Part shown: piece after piece, positions 21,901 through 31,841 of the stretch
Layout: every line of letters begins with the position of its first letter
How positions within the stretch are numbered: position 1 is the first letter of the stretch
Assembly: GCA_037974335.1 (NCBI GenBank)
Contig: CM075736.1
Span: 477,684-541,683 of the forward strand
Length of the DNA: 64,000 bases
Direction: 5' to 3'
Origin: Prionace glauca
Taxonomy: Eukaryota > Chordata > Chondrichthyes > Carcharhiniformes > Carcharhinidae
Translations under genes and position numbers: made by a program
The notes under the pieces: generated by a model
Told to the model about the DNA's origin: nothing
Database searches by the model: none
Seen by the model: the letters and a program-made list of their open reading frames with translations, nothing else

Positions 21901-22452
21901 AAAAGAGAGATTTTTAAGGCTGGGGATTCTTAACAATAAATGGCTGATAATCGCAATCTGTTATCGAGAAGTATGAGGCAGAGTCTTATTCACTATTTAC
22001 AAAGCATAACCATTGAAAGGAACTGAACTGAATCAATCGCAACCTATTGCCCTGGTTATTATTAAATGAAACGCAAATAAAAGCAGTTGCTGTCCACAAT
22101 GTAAAAACCAGGCAGATTGCTGAACCGGTCTATTTCTGCTTTAAGTAAAATGTAAATAGAATCATCCTCCCAGTACAGGGAATAAGAGACAGACACTGAT
22201 CTCATCCTCCAACCATCACCACTCTTTTTCCATCCATTTCCCATTGCCCCCGGATCCCCCACCCTTACCTTCCCCACCCTCCCATTGCTGTCCCTCCAGA
22301 CCCTGCTGACAGTCTCTGCAGCTCCTTTCCATCCATTCCCCCGGATAAGGAGCTGAATGGGGGTGAGGATGGAGGAAAGTTTTCCCCAGATCCCCCCCTT
22401 TCCCCCCCCGGCTCTGAGACACTGACAGTACCTGCGGCTCCTTTCCATCCAT
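15845..22452 (-). CDS. Gene A: two-IgV, tail-less membrane protein (butyrophilin/B7-like), five exons
   Basis: Model: complement of 15845-15945, 16470-16814, 17241-17582, 18329-18386 and 22432-22452; 867 nt, 288 aa. All junctions are GT/AG and the phases are 0-1-1-1. The protein has MDGKEPQ plus the leader GHKFHRLLLLLLSVVADVS, a membrane-distal IgV (LPCTYKGN, IWGT, DQSQYEC), a membrane-proximal IgV (LPCTYKGN, IWGT, DQNDYQC, one extra Cys in the ETGCYW stretch), N-glycosylation sites NRT and NWS in each domain, a short PEPST stalk and a glycine/isoleucine-rich transmembrane helix followed at once by a stop. KLFKDQLEQGNWSVLL followed by the D-x-x-x-Y-x-C-type turn is the pattern of butyrophilin/B7 V domains. 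Ligand and function are unknown. There is no charged residue within the helix, only two arginines just outside it. Expression is not shown. Confidence 0.75.
16310..16430 (-). mobile_element. SINE head fragment in the gene A intron
   Basis: tRNA-like head of the HE1-type SINE (gggatttgaactcacattct, ggattattagtcc twice). Homologous to the SINE beside the gene C IgV exon. Confidence 0.65.
16470..16814 (-). CDS. Gene A exon 4: membrane-proximal IgV domain
   Basis: 345 bp, phase 1 at both ends (acceptor tttccag/GTGACT, donor ACAG/GTGAGA). It contains both V-domain cysteines (LPCTY; YQCQIYK), the tryptophan of strand C and the D-x-x-x-Y-x-C-type turn. Clearly similar to exon 3, so the two arose by exon duplication. 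Confidence 0.85.
16890..16977 (+). mobile_element. SINE 3' tail in the intron between the IgV exons of gene A
   Basis: 5'-truncated copy: gggatatggggatagggtct to ctgcactgtagggttctata. Present in both units (41558-41645). Confidence 0.85.
17241..17582 (-). CDS. Gene A exon 3: membrane-distal IgV domain
   Basis: 342 bp, phase 1 at both ends. GFLGKQVVLPCTYKGNVPVS, DLLVIWGTPKREFLHKFING, RFRNRTKLFKDQLEQGNWSV and ESDQSQYECWIYK cover strands A to F of a V-set fold. Confidence 0.85.
17583..18328. other. Intron 2 of gene A
   Basis: 746 bases between the leader and the distal IgV exon. No repeat or extra Ig exon recognised. It holds a polypyrimidine-poor sequence with several cccatcccagtg repeats near 18060-18100. 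Confidence 0.5.
18329..18386 (-). CDS. Gene A exon 2: leader (signal peptide) exon
   Basis: 58 bp. Acceptor tgttttcttgttgcag, then GHKFHRLLLLLLSVVADVS and a phase-1 gtaagag donor. Too short for an automatic ORF call, but its phases (0 in, 1 out) fit exon 1 and the IgV exons exactly. Six leucines in a row; gene B has seven. Confidence 0.8.
18417..18832 (-). mobile_element. CR1 LINE 3' end, antisense (second subfamily)
   Basis: Minus strand: FFSLERRRLRGDLIERYKMI, then the tail cagcgcagaacaggcccttc and acgatgttgtgccgac (plus orientation). A different subfamily from the full-length CR1. It lies in intron 1 of gene A; copy at 43088-43503. Confidence 0.85.
18833..19563. other. Gene A intron 1, no gene seen
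   Basis: Contains a GC-rich part around 19200-19400 with short open frames but no protein motif. The same sequence with few changes is in unit 2. Confidence 0.4.
19564..19707 (-). mobile_element. CR1 LINE 3' terminus, antisense
   Basis: Begins aagaacataagaaataggag and runs about 140 bases into the tail. Copy at 44235-44378. Confidence 0.85.
19839..20504. mobile_element. Palindromic Penelope-like insertion, unit 1 only
   Basis: 666 bases flanked by aattaagccca at 19828-19838 and 20505-20515. Arms 19837 to about 20140 and about 20161 to 20464 are reverse complements (x pairs with 40301-x). It ends tttacgccagtccaacgccg / gcatacccacatcatgac. The empty site is intact in unit 2 at 44499-44509. 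The arms are the PLE terminal region. Confidence 0.93.
20516..20995. other. Gene A intron 1, no gene seen
   Basis: No repeat or motif recognised. Matches 44510-44989. Confidence 0.4.
20996..21222 (+). mobile_element. CR1 LINE, 3' 230 bases
   Basis: Sense 3' end from atctggaattctctgcccgt to tcctatttctaatgttctta. Copy at 44990-45216. Confidence 0.9.
21223..21744 (-). other. Degenerate first-exon-module remnant and spacer
   Basis: 21260-21330 resembles the sequence beside exon 1 (gagctgaatgggggtgagga, then cagtccctgcagctcctatt) but lacks the exon's ATG GAT and donor. The remainder holds nothing recognised. Copy at 45217-45738. Confidence 0.5.
21745..21870 (+). repeat. Abundant interspersed repeat, fragment
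   Basis: cttgagaaggtggtgggtga, gctgccttcttgaacctgct. Same family as 48935-49180. Copy at 45739-45864. Confidence 0.7.
22080..22431 (-). other. 5' part of gene A intron 1, with exon-1-like duplicate
   Basis: Next to exon 1. Contains a second ATG GAT GGA AAG-type copy at about 22314-22336 that lacks a GT donor, and the gctgaatgggggtgaggatg spacer. In unit 2 a SINE has inserted at the equivalent of about 22097. Confidence 0.5.
22432..22452 (-). CDS. Gene A exon 1: start codon exon, MDGKEPQ
   Basis: Seven codons ending in phase 0 at a gtactg donor. Chosen as the first coding exon because it is conserved in six modules and is in phase with the leader exon 4.0 kb away. Gene A has proline where the other modules have leucine. 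The donor is weak (gtactg), so splicing needs confirmation. Confidence 0.6.
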
Positions 22453-23042
22453 TCCCCACACAGGGATCAGCTCGGAGACTCCACACTGACAACAGGAGGG
22501 ACAGAAAGGGTCAGATTCTCCACTGAGCGGGAAAGAGACACCTTTCCCCGTTACAGCACAATCTCAAACTTCAGTGATGCACGGGCGGGGGGGTGGAAAC
22601 CTGGGTTTATCCACACAGAGCGGGGGGGTGCTGACCATCCCCGCTCTCTCCCTCCCTCTCCCTGGGTGTGGGCTGAACAGTTTCCCGGGAGCCGGCACTC
22701 GGACTTTTCTTTAACTCCAATCCCTTCAGGGGAAAAGCAGCTTTTAACCCGGTTTTTCCTGACAGAGGCTGGGACATTAATCCTCACTCCCCCCCCCCGT
22801 GTGTCTCACAATGGCACAGTCCAGACTCCGCCCCTCAGCCGGAAGTTTCCGGTGACTCAAAACTGGAACGAATGCTGATTTCGGGGCCACTGTGTGAGGA
22901 TTAGTTACCGTAATACCACCCATACACATCACTGCAAACCACAAAACTGGGGTAAGAAAGATCAGGTTAATCGGTTTCCGGTGTCAGATTGGTGGCGACG
23001 CAGGGATTAAACAATATTGAATAAATTAAAAATAAACAGAAT
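22453..23042 (-). promoter_or_regulatory. Upstream module c (putative gene A promoter)
   Basis: Left-facing GC-rich region: tcctgttgtcagtgtggagt (minus strand) next to exon 1, a proximal segment shared with module b, then the conserved distal blocks (ctctccctccctctccctgg, cacaatggcacagtccagac, cagccggaagtttccggtga) and the minisatellite from 23043. It contains GC-box-like cccgccc/gggcggg motifs and a ggaagtttcc inverted repeat at about 22840. No TATA box seen. The promoter role is inferred. Confidence 0.5.
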
Positions 23043-23648
23043 AAAACATCAGATAAACCCGGAGTCTGGCTCCGGTATTAAAGGGGTTCACACAGATAAA
23101 CCCAGAGTCTGGCTCCGGTATTAAAGGGGTTCACACAGATAAACCCAGAGTCTGGCTCCTGTATTAAAGGGGTTCAGGCGGATAAACCCAGAGTCTGGCT
23201 CCTGTATTAAAGTGGTTCACACAGATAAACCCAGAGTCTGGATCCTGTATTAAAGGGGTTCATACAGATAAACCCAGAGTCTGGCTCCTGTATTAAAGGG
23301 GTTCACACAGATAAACCCAGAGTCTGGATCCTGTATTAAAGGGGTTCACACAGATAAACCCAGAGTCTGGCTCCTGTATTAAAGGGGTTCACACAGATAA
23401 ACCCAGAGTCTGGCTCCTGTATTAAAGGGGTTCACACAGATAAACCCAGAGTCTGGCTCCTGTATTAAAGGGGTTCACACAGATAAACCCAGAGTCAGGC
23501 TCCTGTATTAAAGGGGTTCACACAGATAAACCCAGAGTCTGGCTCCTGTATTAAAGGGGTTCACACAGATAAACCCAGAGTCTGGCTCCTGTATTAGAGG
23601 GGTTCAGACAGATAAACCCAGAGTCTGGCTCCTGTATTAAAGGGGTTC
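23043..23648 (+). repeat. 43-bp minisatellite, array 1 (about 14 units)
   Basis: Unit contains ataaacccagagtctggctc and tgtattaaaggggttcacac. Units differ mainly at cacacag/caggcgg/cagacag and ggctcc/ggatcc. It lies about 590 bases upstream of gene A exon 1. Confidence 0.95.
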
Positions 23649-24485
23649 CGAGAGTGCATCTACTCATTAACCAAATGTGAGGTTATGCACTTTGGGAGAA
23701 ATAATAGTAGGATGGATTATTATTTAAATGGTAAAAAGCTGCAGCATGCTACAGTGCAGAGGGACCTGGGGGTCCTTGTGCATGAATCATAAAAACCCAG
23801 TCTGCAGATGCAGCAGGTGATCAAGAAGGCGAATGGAATGTTGGCCTTTATAGCGAGAATATAAAAGCATGGAGGCCTTGCTGCAACTGTATAGGGCATT
23901 GGTGAGGCTGCAGCTGGAGTACTGTGTGCAGTTTTGGTCCACTTATTTGCGAAAAGATATATTGGCCTTGGAGGGAGTACAGAAAAGGTTCACCAGGCTG
24001 ATACCGGAGATGAGGGGGTTAGCTTATGAGGAGAGATTGAGTAGATTGGGCCTGTACTCGTTGGAGTTTAGAAGGCTGAGGGGGGATCTTATAGAGATTT
24101 ACAAGATAATGAAGGGGCTGGATAGGGTAGAGGTAGAGAGATTCTTTCTACTTAGAAAGGGAACCAGAACTAGGGGGCACAGACTCAGAATAAGGTGGGT
24201 TGGGGGGGAGCAGTTTAGAACAGAGTTGAGGAGGAACTTCTTCTCTCAGAGGGTGGTGAATCTCTGGAATTCTCTGCCCATTGAAGTGGTGGAGGCTACC
24301 TCGTTGGATATGTTTAAGTCACGGTAGATAGATTTCTGACCGATAAGGGAATTAAGGATTCTGGGGAGCAGGCGGGTAAGTGGAACTGATCCACTTCAGA
24401 TCAGCCACAATCTTATTGGATGGCGGGGCAGGCTCGAAGGGCTAGATGGCCTACTCCTGCTCCTATTTCTTATGTTCTTATCACT
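23649..24485 (+). mobile_element. CR1 LINE, 3' part, moderately diverged
   Basis: Sense copy: RDLGVLVHES region, then RPQLEYCVQFW-like and RRFTRLIPEMRGLAYEERL-like sequence, ending tcctatttcttatgttctta. The C-terminal frame (23869-24327) is largely open. Confidence 0.9.
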
Positions 24486-25219
24486 AACTGTTTACGCACA
24501 TCATAAAAACATAATATTGAATACAGGATAGAGATCCAAACGTAAAAATATAACATTTGTAGGCACTTAGTTTGTACAGAGTCATACACAGAATGTAGAC
24601 TATCAATTATGTATAATGCTGTGAAAGTGAAGATTGCAGAGCGAAAACTTGTAACTGCAAGATTCGTAAGTTAATGAAATGATGCTGGGTCGCAGTTACA
24701 CTCACCCAAAGAGAGGTTTCTAAATAATAAACAGCGCAAATGCAAGGAGGCTGTTCTGAACAGTTATAAATCACTAGTTAGACACTAGGACCAGAATGGT
24801 GTCCAATTCAAGCCACCACACATTAAGAAAGATGTCAAGCTCATGGAGAGAGTGCACATGGAGATGCTGCTGGAAAGGGAGTTTGTGTGAAACCTCTTCC
24901 ATGTTCATCACTGGGAGCTCCATCTCGTCCAGGACTGCAGTGGCTCAAGCAGAGATGGACAATAAATGGGGCCCTGGCAGCATCACCCACACTGAAAACA
25001 AGTTAATAATTTCATAATAACTCTGATGGTCCCATTCACTCATCAACAGGATATTTTGTGAGTTACCATTTCACACAGGGAGTGATCAAGGCTAAAGGTG
25101 TTTCTGTATGTTCCTGTCAGTGGGTTTGGACTCAGTCTGTCACAGGAATATTGATAATGGCATGTTCTTCACCTGTGATGATCATGCAAAGTCTTGTCTC
25201 TGTGAAAGTCAGCAGAATA
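24486..25219. other. No gene seen
   Basis: AT-rich intergenic sequence. No motif or repeat recognised. Confidence 0.4.
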
Positions 25220-25530
25220 TATAAGAACATAAGAAATAGGAGCAGGAGTAGGCCATCTAGCCCTCCAAGCCTGCCCCGCCATTCAATAAGATCATGGCTG
25301 ATCTGTCATGGCTCAGTTCCACATTCCTGCCCTCTCCCCATAACCCTTGATTCCCTCACTTATAAAAAACCCATCAACCCACGTCTTAAAAATATTTAGC
25401 GAGGCAGCCTCCACCACTTCAACGGGCAGAGAATTCCAGAGATTCACCACCCTTTGAGTGAAGAAGTTCCTCCTCAACTCCTTTCTAAAACACCCCCCCC
25501 CCCCCTTTATCTTGAGGATGTGTCCCCTAC
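25220..25530 (-). mobile_element. CR1 LINE 3' end, antisense
   Basis: ataagaacataagaaatagg at the left end. Minus strand: RRNFFTQRVVNLWNSLPVEV. Ends near a C run. Confidence 0.9.
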
Positions 25531-25535
25531 TCCTG

Positions 25536-25614
25536 TGACCCAAGCTGGGAATTGAACCCAGGTCCCTGGAGCTGTGAAGCAGCAGTGCTAATCACTGTGC
25601 TACCGGGCCACCCA
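25536..25614 (-). mobile_element. SINE head fragment, antisense
   Basis: tRNA head only: attgaacccaggtccctgga and gctaatcactgtgctaccgg. It is wedged between two CR1 pieces. Confidence 0.8.
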
Positions 25615-26450
25615 TCATATTCAAATCGATTTTCTCCCACCAGTTCAGAAACCTTATTTCCGATCCATCTTTGTCTTTTTCTTTAAATCTTACCAAGTTA
25701 TGGTCACTATCACCGAATTGCTCCCCATTGACACATCTAGAACCTACTCTGCTTCATTCCCTAAAATGTTGTCAAATATTGCCCCCTCTCTTGTAGGACT
25801 ATCTACGTGATGGCTCAAAATTCTCTTGGATGCATTTTAAGAATTCCAATCCCTTTAAGCTTTTCAGACTCTGCCTATCCCGGTGAATATTGGAGGAGTT
25901 GAAATTCCTACTATTATTGCCCTATAATTTTTATATTTCTCTTCGCTTTGTCTACATATCTACTCCTCTAGCCGTCTCTGACTGTTTGGGGGCCTATTGT
26001 ACACAGCCAGCAACATGATTGCCCTCTTTTTTGATTTTAAGTCCCACCCATATGGCCTCAATTGAGGAACCTGATAAGGTATCACCCCTACTCACGGCAG
26101 TAATTGACTCTTCAATGTTGCAACACCACCTCCTCTTTTACCCCCCTCCTTCTTGCCCAGACATTCCATACCCCAGAAAACTGAGCTGTCAGTCCCGCCC
26201 CTTCTCAACCATGTCTCTGTGATAACAATATCACACTGATGTGTGTTAATCAACACCTTCAGTTTGCCTTACCCAGAAGACTCATTGCATTAAAGTAAAT
26301 GCCAGCCAGCCTTGCCATATTCCCTTGTGCCTTAACATGTCTCTCTTCGCTCTGCCTTCCAGACTAACTTACGTTTTCTTCTATATTGGCCGTGCATCAC
26401 CCTACACTGAGATCCATGCCCCTGCCAAATTACTTTTGCCCTCTCGGCAT
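25615..26450 (-). mobile_element. CR1 LINE, antisense endonuclease-region remnant (old)
   Basis: Antisense CR1 phrases such as taccaagttatggtcactat, ccgaattgctccccattgac and aaccatgtctctgtgataac correspond to the endonuclease half of ORF2 in old shark CR1 copies. Heavily decayed. Confidence 0.6.
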
Positions 26451-27479
26451 ATGTATCACATCATCATAATGCCTCGAACTTACTCTTGAGGGCTTTATTT
26501 TCATATGGCCGTGTTGAACCACTTCACACAGATTTGTGCAGGTCATTATGTTCCACAATGCCTCAGTGTCTACCTGACATTTCTTGTACATTTGATACTC
26601 TCCCTTTGCGGTCGTCATTGTGAAACATTTCTTCTTTAGAGTTGACTATATAAAAATAATCAGTGTTATTGTCTATATTTCTTCATCAGACTCTTCTGCT
26701 GATGTCTCTCCGGTAGCCACCAACTCAATTGGTTCATTTTGCTTCTTTCGTACCAAACACTTGTGTGAAATTATTCTGCTTTAATCCTTTTCCTGTGTCT
26801 GCCATGCTCTGCAGTATTTGCATCCTGCCCTTTTTCTGCTCGGAGTGTCTCTCAGCGTAATTTATCTCCTGGTTTGCTCCATCATACATGTGCTCTAACT
26901 GATATTTCACAACTTCCACATTTCAACAAAGGTCTGTTGCTTTCCTTAGGTCAGTTTCTCACTAAGAGGTCTTGCATGTCTAAGTTAGTCTGTCTCTATT
27001 TAGATCATCTTTTAACTATTTGAATTCACATGATTCTCCATTATTGCATTCAAGTACTGGACACACTCCTCATTTTCACTCTGAACCTGAGTGTTGAATA
27101 CATATTGTACGTTTGTAGCATTCATTCGATGTTCAAAATGTGATTTTAAGATTTTCAAATTCTCTACAGTCTGTTTTCTCTGCTCATCACTCAGATTAAG
27201 GTGGTGTACACTTTTTAGTGGTCCCTCACCAACAGTGTGAAAAGCAGTGTTAAAAGTATGGCTACTCTTATTGGTTCAGGCTTGTTAATTGAGCCTGTTG
27301 CAATCTCATAGTTCTGCCTTGGTAAGTGAAAATCTGTGTCCCTGGGTTCTGTGTCTTCTCTACATAATTTCCAAGGTTCAAAAAACTATTTTTCTCCACT
27401 TCCTGACACAATTTTTCATTTTTGATACTATTCATTAGTATCTGTCTTAATGAGAGGCTTCATTGAACTGTTCAGAGAT
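26451..27479. other. No gene seen
   Basis: AT-rich. Short open frames without motifs. No repeat that I can name. Confidence 0.4.
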
Positions 27480-29345
27480 GATTTGATTTATTATTGTCAC
27501 ATGTATTAGTATACAGTGGGAAGTATTGCTCCTTTGATACTGTACATATATTCAAAGCATACTGTTCACAGAGAAGGAGAGGAGAGGGTGCAGAATGTAG
27601 CATTACAGTCATGGCTAGGGCACAGAGAAAGATCAGTTCAATGCAAGGTAGGTCCATTCAAAAGTCTGACAACAGCAGGGAAGAAGCTGTTCTTGAGTCA
27701 GTTGGTACATGACCTCAGACTTTTGTATCTTTTTCCTGATGGAAGAAGTTGGGAGAGAGAATGTCCAGGGTGCATACGGTCCTTAATTGTGCTGGCTGCT
27801 TTTCCGAGGCAGCAGGAAGTGTGGACAGAGTTAACGGATGGGAGGCTGGTTTGCGTGATGGACTGGGCTACATTCATGGCTTTTTGTAGTTTCTTGCAGT
27901 CTTGGCCATACCAAACTGTGATACAATGAGAAAGATTGCTTTCTACGGTGCATTTGTAAAAGTTGGAGACAGTCGTAGCAGACATGCCAAATTTCCTTAG
28001 TCTTCTGAGAAAATAGAGGTGTTGGTGGGCTTTCTTAACAATTGTGTCAGCATGGGGAGGACCAGGACAGGTTGTTGGTGATCTGGACATCTAAAAACCT
28101 GAAGCTCTTGATCATTTCTACTTCGTTCCTGTTGATAGAGATAGGAGTCATGATGTGGGTATGCCGGCGTTGGACTGGCGTAAACACAGTTAAAAGTCTG
28201 ACAACACCAGGTTTTAGTCCAACCGATTTATTTGATAATATTCTCACAAGCAAGCAAGCTTTCGAGGTTGCCCTCTTCGTCAGGTGAATGGAGAGTTCAA
28301 CCGGAGTCTTCAACATATCATTGATGAAGACGAACATCTCGCTAGGGCTATCCCCACACCCCCACTTCTTGCTTTCAGACAACCACACAACCTCAAACAG
28401 ACCATTGTTCGCAGCAAACTACCCAGCCTTCAGGAGAACAGTGACCACAATACCACACAACCCTGCCACAGCAACCTCTGCAAGACATGCCGGATCATCG
28501 ACATGGATACCATCATCACACGTGAGAATACCATCCACCAGGTATATGGTAAATACTCTTGCAACTCGGCCAACATTGTCTACCTGATACGTTGCAAGAA
28601 AGGATGTCCCGAAGCATGGTACATTGGGGAGACCATGCAGACGCTACGACAACGGATGAATGAACATCGCTCGACAGTCACCAGGCAAGACCCTTCCTGT
28701 TGGCGAACACTTCAGTGGTCACGGGCATTCAGCCTCTGACCTTTGGGTAAGCATTCTCCAAGGCGGCCTTCATGACACACGACAGCGCAGAGTCGCTGAA
28801 CAGAGACTGATAGCCAAGTTCCGCACACATGAGGACGGTCTCAACAGGGATCTTGGGTTCATGTCGCACTATCTGTAACCCCTGTGACTTGCCTGGGTTT
28901 GTAAAACCTCACTCGCTGTACTGTCTGGAGACAATACACATCTCTTTAATCTGTGATCAGTGCTCCTTCCACTCACATTATCAGCCACTTTAAGACTTGA
29001 ACAGCAGGTTAGGTGTAAAGATTCGCATTCTAATCAGCAATCTCTAAACTGTCTGTGCTTTATATGCTCTGTCTGAGGCCAGAACTCTCCATTCACCTGA
29101 CGAAGAGGGTAACCTCGAAAGCTTGCTTGCTTGTGAGAATATTATCAAATAAATCGGTTGGACTAAAACCTGGTGTTGTCAGACTTTTAACGATGGAGAT
29201 AGGGGCATGTTCTTCACTGAACTTCCTGATGGCCATCTCTTTCATTTTGTTGACATTTGAGGGAGAGATTATTGTCTCCCTCAGCTGGCAGTCTAAAGTG
29301 CTTACCTCATGGCAGTCACGGGGCTATGGCAAGGTAAAGATAGTC
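27480..29345 (-). mobile_element. L2-like LINE 3' part, antisense, split by a PLE
   Basis: 27480-28150 and 29192-29345. The left end is the 3' tail (ttattgtcacatgtattagt). Minus-strand peptides KKAHQHLYFLRRLRKFGMS, SNLSHCITVWYG and MHPGHSLSQLLPSGKRYKSL are the C-terminal region of L2-type RT proteins. The PLE interrupts it. Confidence 0.8.
28151..29191 (+). mobile_element. Penelope-like element with GIY-YIG domain
   Basis: 28151-28300 is an inverted copy of the PLE terminus. 28284-28880 encodes the C-terminal part (PTPPLLAFRQPHNLKQTIVR, NLCKTCRIID, IVYLIRCKKGCPEAWYIGE) with the GIY and YIG halves readable. 28880-29191 is the terminus in sense orientation, ending ggttggactaaaacctggtg ttgtcag. 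Flanks gatagagataggagtca and gatggagataggggca are probably a diverged target-site duplication. It lacks the RT part, so it is 5'-truncated and not autonomous. Confidence 0.85.
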
Positions 29346-29510
29346 TGTACCATCCACACACACAACTCTCCAAAGCTCCTTTACCAGCACCTTCCAAAGC
29401 TGTGACCACCAAGAAATATGCCAGCAGGCACCTTCCATCACTCACAATTTCCACTCTGAGTCATCCTGACTCGGAACTATATCCCCACTGCATTCATTAT
29501 CAATAAATCA
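29340..29510 (-). repeat. Abundant interspersed repeat, antisense fragment
   Basis: Resembles the family at 48935-49180 but more diverged (caaagctcctttaccagcac, ccaccaagaaatatgccagc). Confidence 0.5.
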
Positions 29511-29799
29511 CCCGGCACTCAGGATTCTCCTTACACCCCCCAGGGGGATTCTATTCTCCAGTTATCAATCACCCACCCCAGTGAACAGCCAACCCAGAAT
29601 TAAAACTGAGCAGAAATGATATTGCAGTGTTTCAGTGTAAGAGAACTGTGGAAGTGTGCGACTGATAGTCAGAACTGGGACGAGTGAAATGTGAACTCAA
29701 ACTATTGAGCCGTTTAACTGAGCTCAGACCACACTAAAAAAACAAGTGTATCTGTCTGATAAAACTGGGGGTTTGTGGATAGATTGCATGTTAATAGAA
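29511..29799. other. No gene seen
   Basis: Short spacer before module d. No motif recognised. Confidence 0.4.
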
Positions 29800-30026
29800 A
29801 TATTGAACTGCACCGACTCCAGAGAGCGGGGATGGTCAGCACCCCCCTCTCTCTGTGTGAATAAACCCAGGTCCCGCCCCCTGTATTATCGGAACTGACC
29901 CTGAGCTGAACTGTGTTCTCAGACACTCGGAGGTAAAGTTCCTCTTTGCTGCTCAGTGGAGAATCTGATGTTTTCTGTCCCTCCTGTTGTCAGTGTGGAG
30001 TCTCCGAGCTGATCCCTGTGTGGGGA
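29800..30026 (+). promoter_or_regulatory. Upstream module d
   Basis: Right-facing. The proximal part (cccgccccctgtattatcgg, ggaggtaaagttcctctttg) is shared specifically with module e, whereas module b shares with c. Distal blocks are mostly missing beyond gagagcggggatggtcagca. Confidence 0.5.
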
Positions 30027-30047
30027 ATGGATGGAAAGGAGCTGCAG
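30027..30047 (+). other. Orphan first coding exon (module d)
   Basis: Codes for MDGKELQ with a gtaatg donor. No leader or IgV exon follows on the plus strand before module e. Confidence 0.65.
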
Positions 30048-30447
30048 GTAATGTCAGTGTCTCAGAGCCGGGGGGGAAAGGGGGGGATCTGGGGGAAACT
30101 TTCCTCCATCCTCACCCCCATTCAGCTCCTTATCCGGGGGAATGGATGGAAAGGAGCTGCAGGGACTGTCAGTAAAAACAGGAGCGGGGGAGGGAGGTGA
30201 GGGGAGAAATGGAGGGAGAGGGGAGAGTTGATGGGGAGAGAGGGGAAGGGGTGGCGGCAGTGAAGAGGCAGCTGGAGCGGCTCCTGATGATTTAGAGCCA
30301 TTGAAAAATAAATGAACAAAATTGCAGTGCCTTTGGTTGATAAGCAGATGGAGAATCTGATTGACTCGCCCTCTGACTCTTTATCCAGGAGGAAAGTTGT
30401 GTAAATTCCCAGCTCAGAATTAAAATTTAAAATTCAATTTCATTGGG
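30048..30447. other. Intron-like sequence after orphan exon d
   Basis: Same as 6446-6835, including the exon-1-like duplicate without a donor. Confidence 0.4.
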
Positions 30448-30783
30448 ATCATAGAATCCCTACAGTGCAGAAAGAGGCCATTTGGCCCATCGAGTCTGCA
30501 GCGACCACAATCCCACCCAGGCTCTACCCCCATATCGCTGTACATTTAACCCGCCAATGCCTCTAATCTACACATCCCTGGACACTAAGGGGCAATTTAG
30601 CATGGCCAATCAACCTAACCCGCACATCTTTGGAGTGTGGAAACAGGGGCACCCAGAGGAAACCCCCGCAGACACGGGGAAAATGTACAGACTCCATACA
30701 GACAGTGACCCAAGCCGGGAATCGAACCCAGGTCCCTGGAGCTGTGAAGCAGCAGTGCTAATCACTGTGCTACCGGGCCACCC
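30448..30783 (-). mobile_element. tRNA-derived SINE, antisense (unit 2)
   Basis: Copy of 6836-7171 with only a few substitutions (gagtctgcagcgaccacaat for gagcctgcaccgaccacaat). Confidence 0.9.
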
Positions 30784-30941
30784 ATTTCTCTTCAGAACTG
30801 TTCTGTTTTTAGCTCCAATTTAGAGCAACTGAAATATGTTCCGTTTTCACCTAAAAACTACAGACAATGATGATGTAGTTATATCTTTCTCTTCTGTTCC
30901 CACTGCCACATTCTTCAATAAAACCTCCCAAAGCCACAACC

Positions 30942-31172
30942 TCCAGCCTCCTCGAGAAGGACAAGGGCAGCAGGAACATGGGGAACACCATCACCTCCAA
31001 GTTCCCCTCCCAGTCTCTCACACACACCGTCCCCACTTGGAGATATATCGGCCGTTCCTTCATCGTCACTGGGTGAGAATCCTGGAGCTCCCTCCCTAAC
31101 GGCACCTTCACCACACGGGACTGAAACTCTTCAAGAAGAAACCCCATCACCACCTTCTCAAGGGACATCTTC
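30942..31172 (-). repeat. Abundant interspersed repeat, antisense (unit 2)
   Basis: Copy of 7330-7560. Confidence 0.7.
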
Positions 31173-31351
31173 ACATGTCAGTTTTCACTGTGAAGGTTTA
31201 ATTTTAGAAGATTAAATTTCAAGCAGTTCATTTCGGGAAGCCACGTTGTCATGAAAGGTGCTACATAAATGCAAGCCCTGTTTTCAAAGTTGCTCCAAGG
31301 TCTCCCTCCAAAACCGGCATCCATTAACCTGGCATCAATGATGTTCCATTT

Positions 31352-31827
31352 CTAGTGGCTGGAATCACCGCTCCAGAGGCTGCCCTCTGCTCCTGGGCAA
31401 TGGCCTCCTTGAAAGGCACTCACACAAAGAAGGCAAATATCCTTGCAAACCTCTTGCGGCTTTTCAGTGTCAGTTCTGCTTCCTCCAGCTTGGTGTCAGA
31501 AGTAGGTGGGTTCCAGCGGACCGGAGGTTGCTGCTTTCGCCTTGAGCATCGAGGCCTGGGTTCAGTCTCTTCATCGGGCAGCAAGTGAGTTGACGCAGCC
31601 AAGTCCAGCACATCCATCTCAAATCCAAGGTTAGGGACAGAGAATGGGAGCTGGCAGGTTCCAGAGTTTCTTCCGAGACTCTCGATATGACCCACGAGCG
31701 TGGCTATGTCCGTATCCATTCCTGGCCACCAGACAGAGCACCTTGCGAGCATTTTAATTTTTGTTACTCCTGGGCAGCCATGGTGATATTTGGCCAGGAT
31801 GGGTCAGTGGCTCTGGCCTGGAATAAC
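31352..31827 (-). mobile_element. Ty3/Gypsy fossil, integrase-end fragment (unit 2)
   Basis: Same VWWPGMDTDI-bearing broken fragment as in unit 1; nearly identical to it. Confidence 0.7.
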
Positions 31828-31841
31828 CACTCTGGAGCCCC

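Larger units (their letters stand above)
6345..22515. repeat. Segmental duplication, unit 1 (16.2 kb)
   Basis: Aligns in direct orientation with 29947-46850. The coordinate offset is stepwise: +23602 at the start, +23612 after a G-run difference, +23654 after a 42-base indel near 8440, +24668 after the CR1 insertion in unit 2, +24671 after the extra leucine codon, +23994 after the PLE insertion in unit 1, about +24341 after the SINE insertion in unit 2. Between steps I see only scattered substitutions. The unit is bounded by inverted promoter modules b (right-facing) and c (left-facing). Confidence 0.93.
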
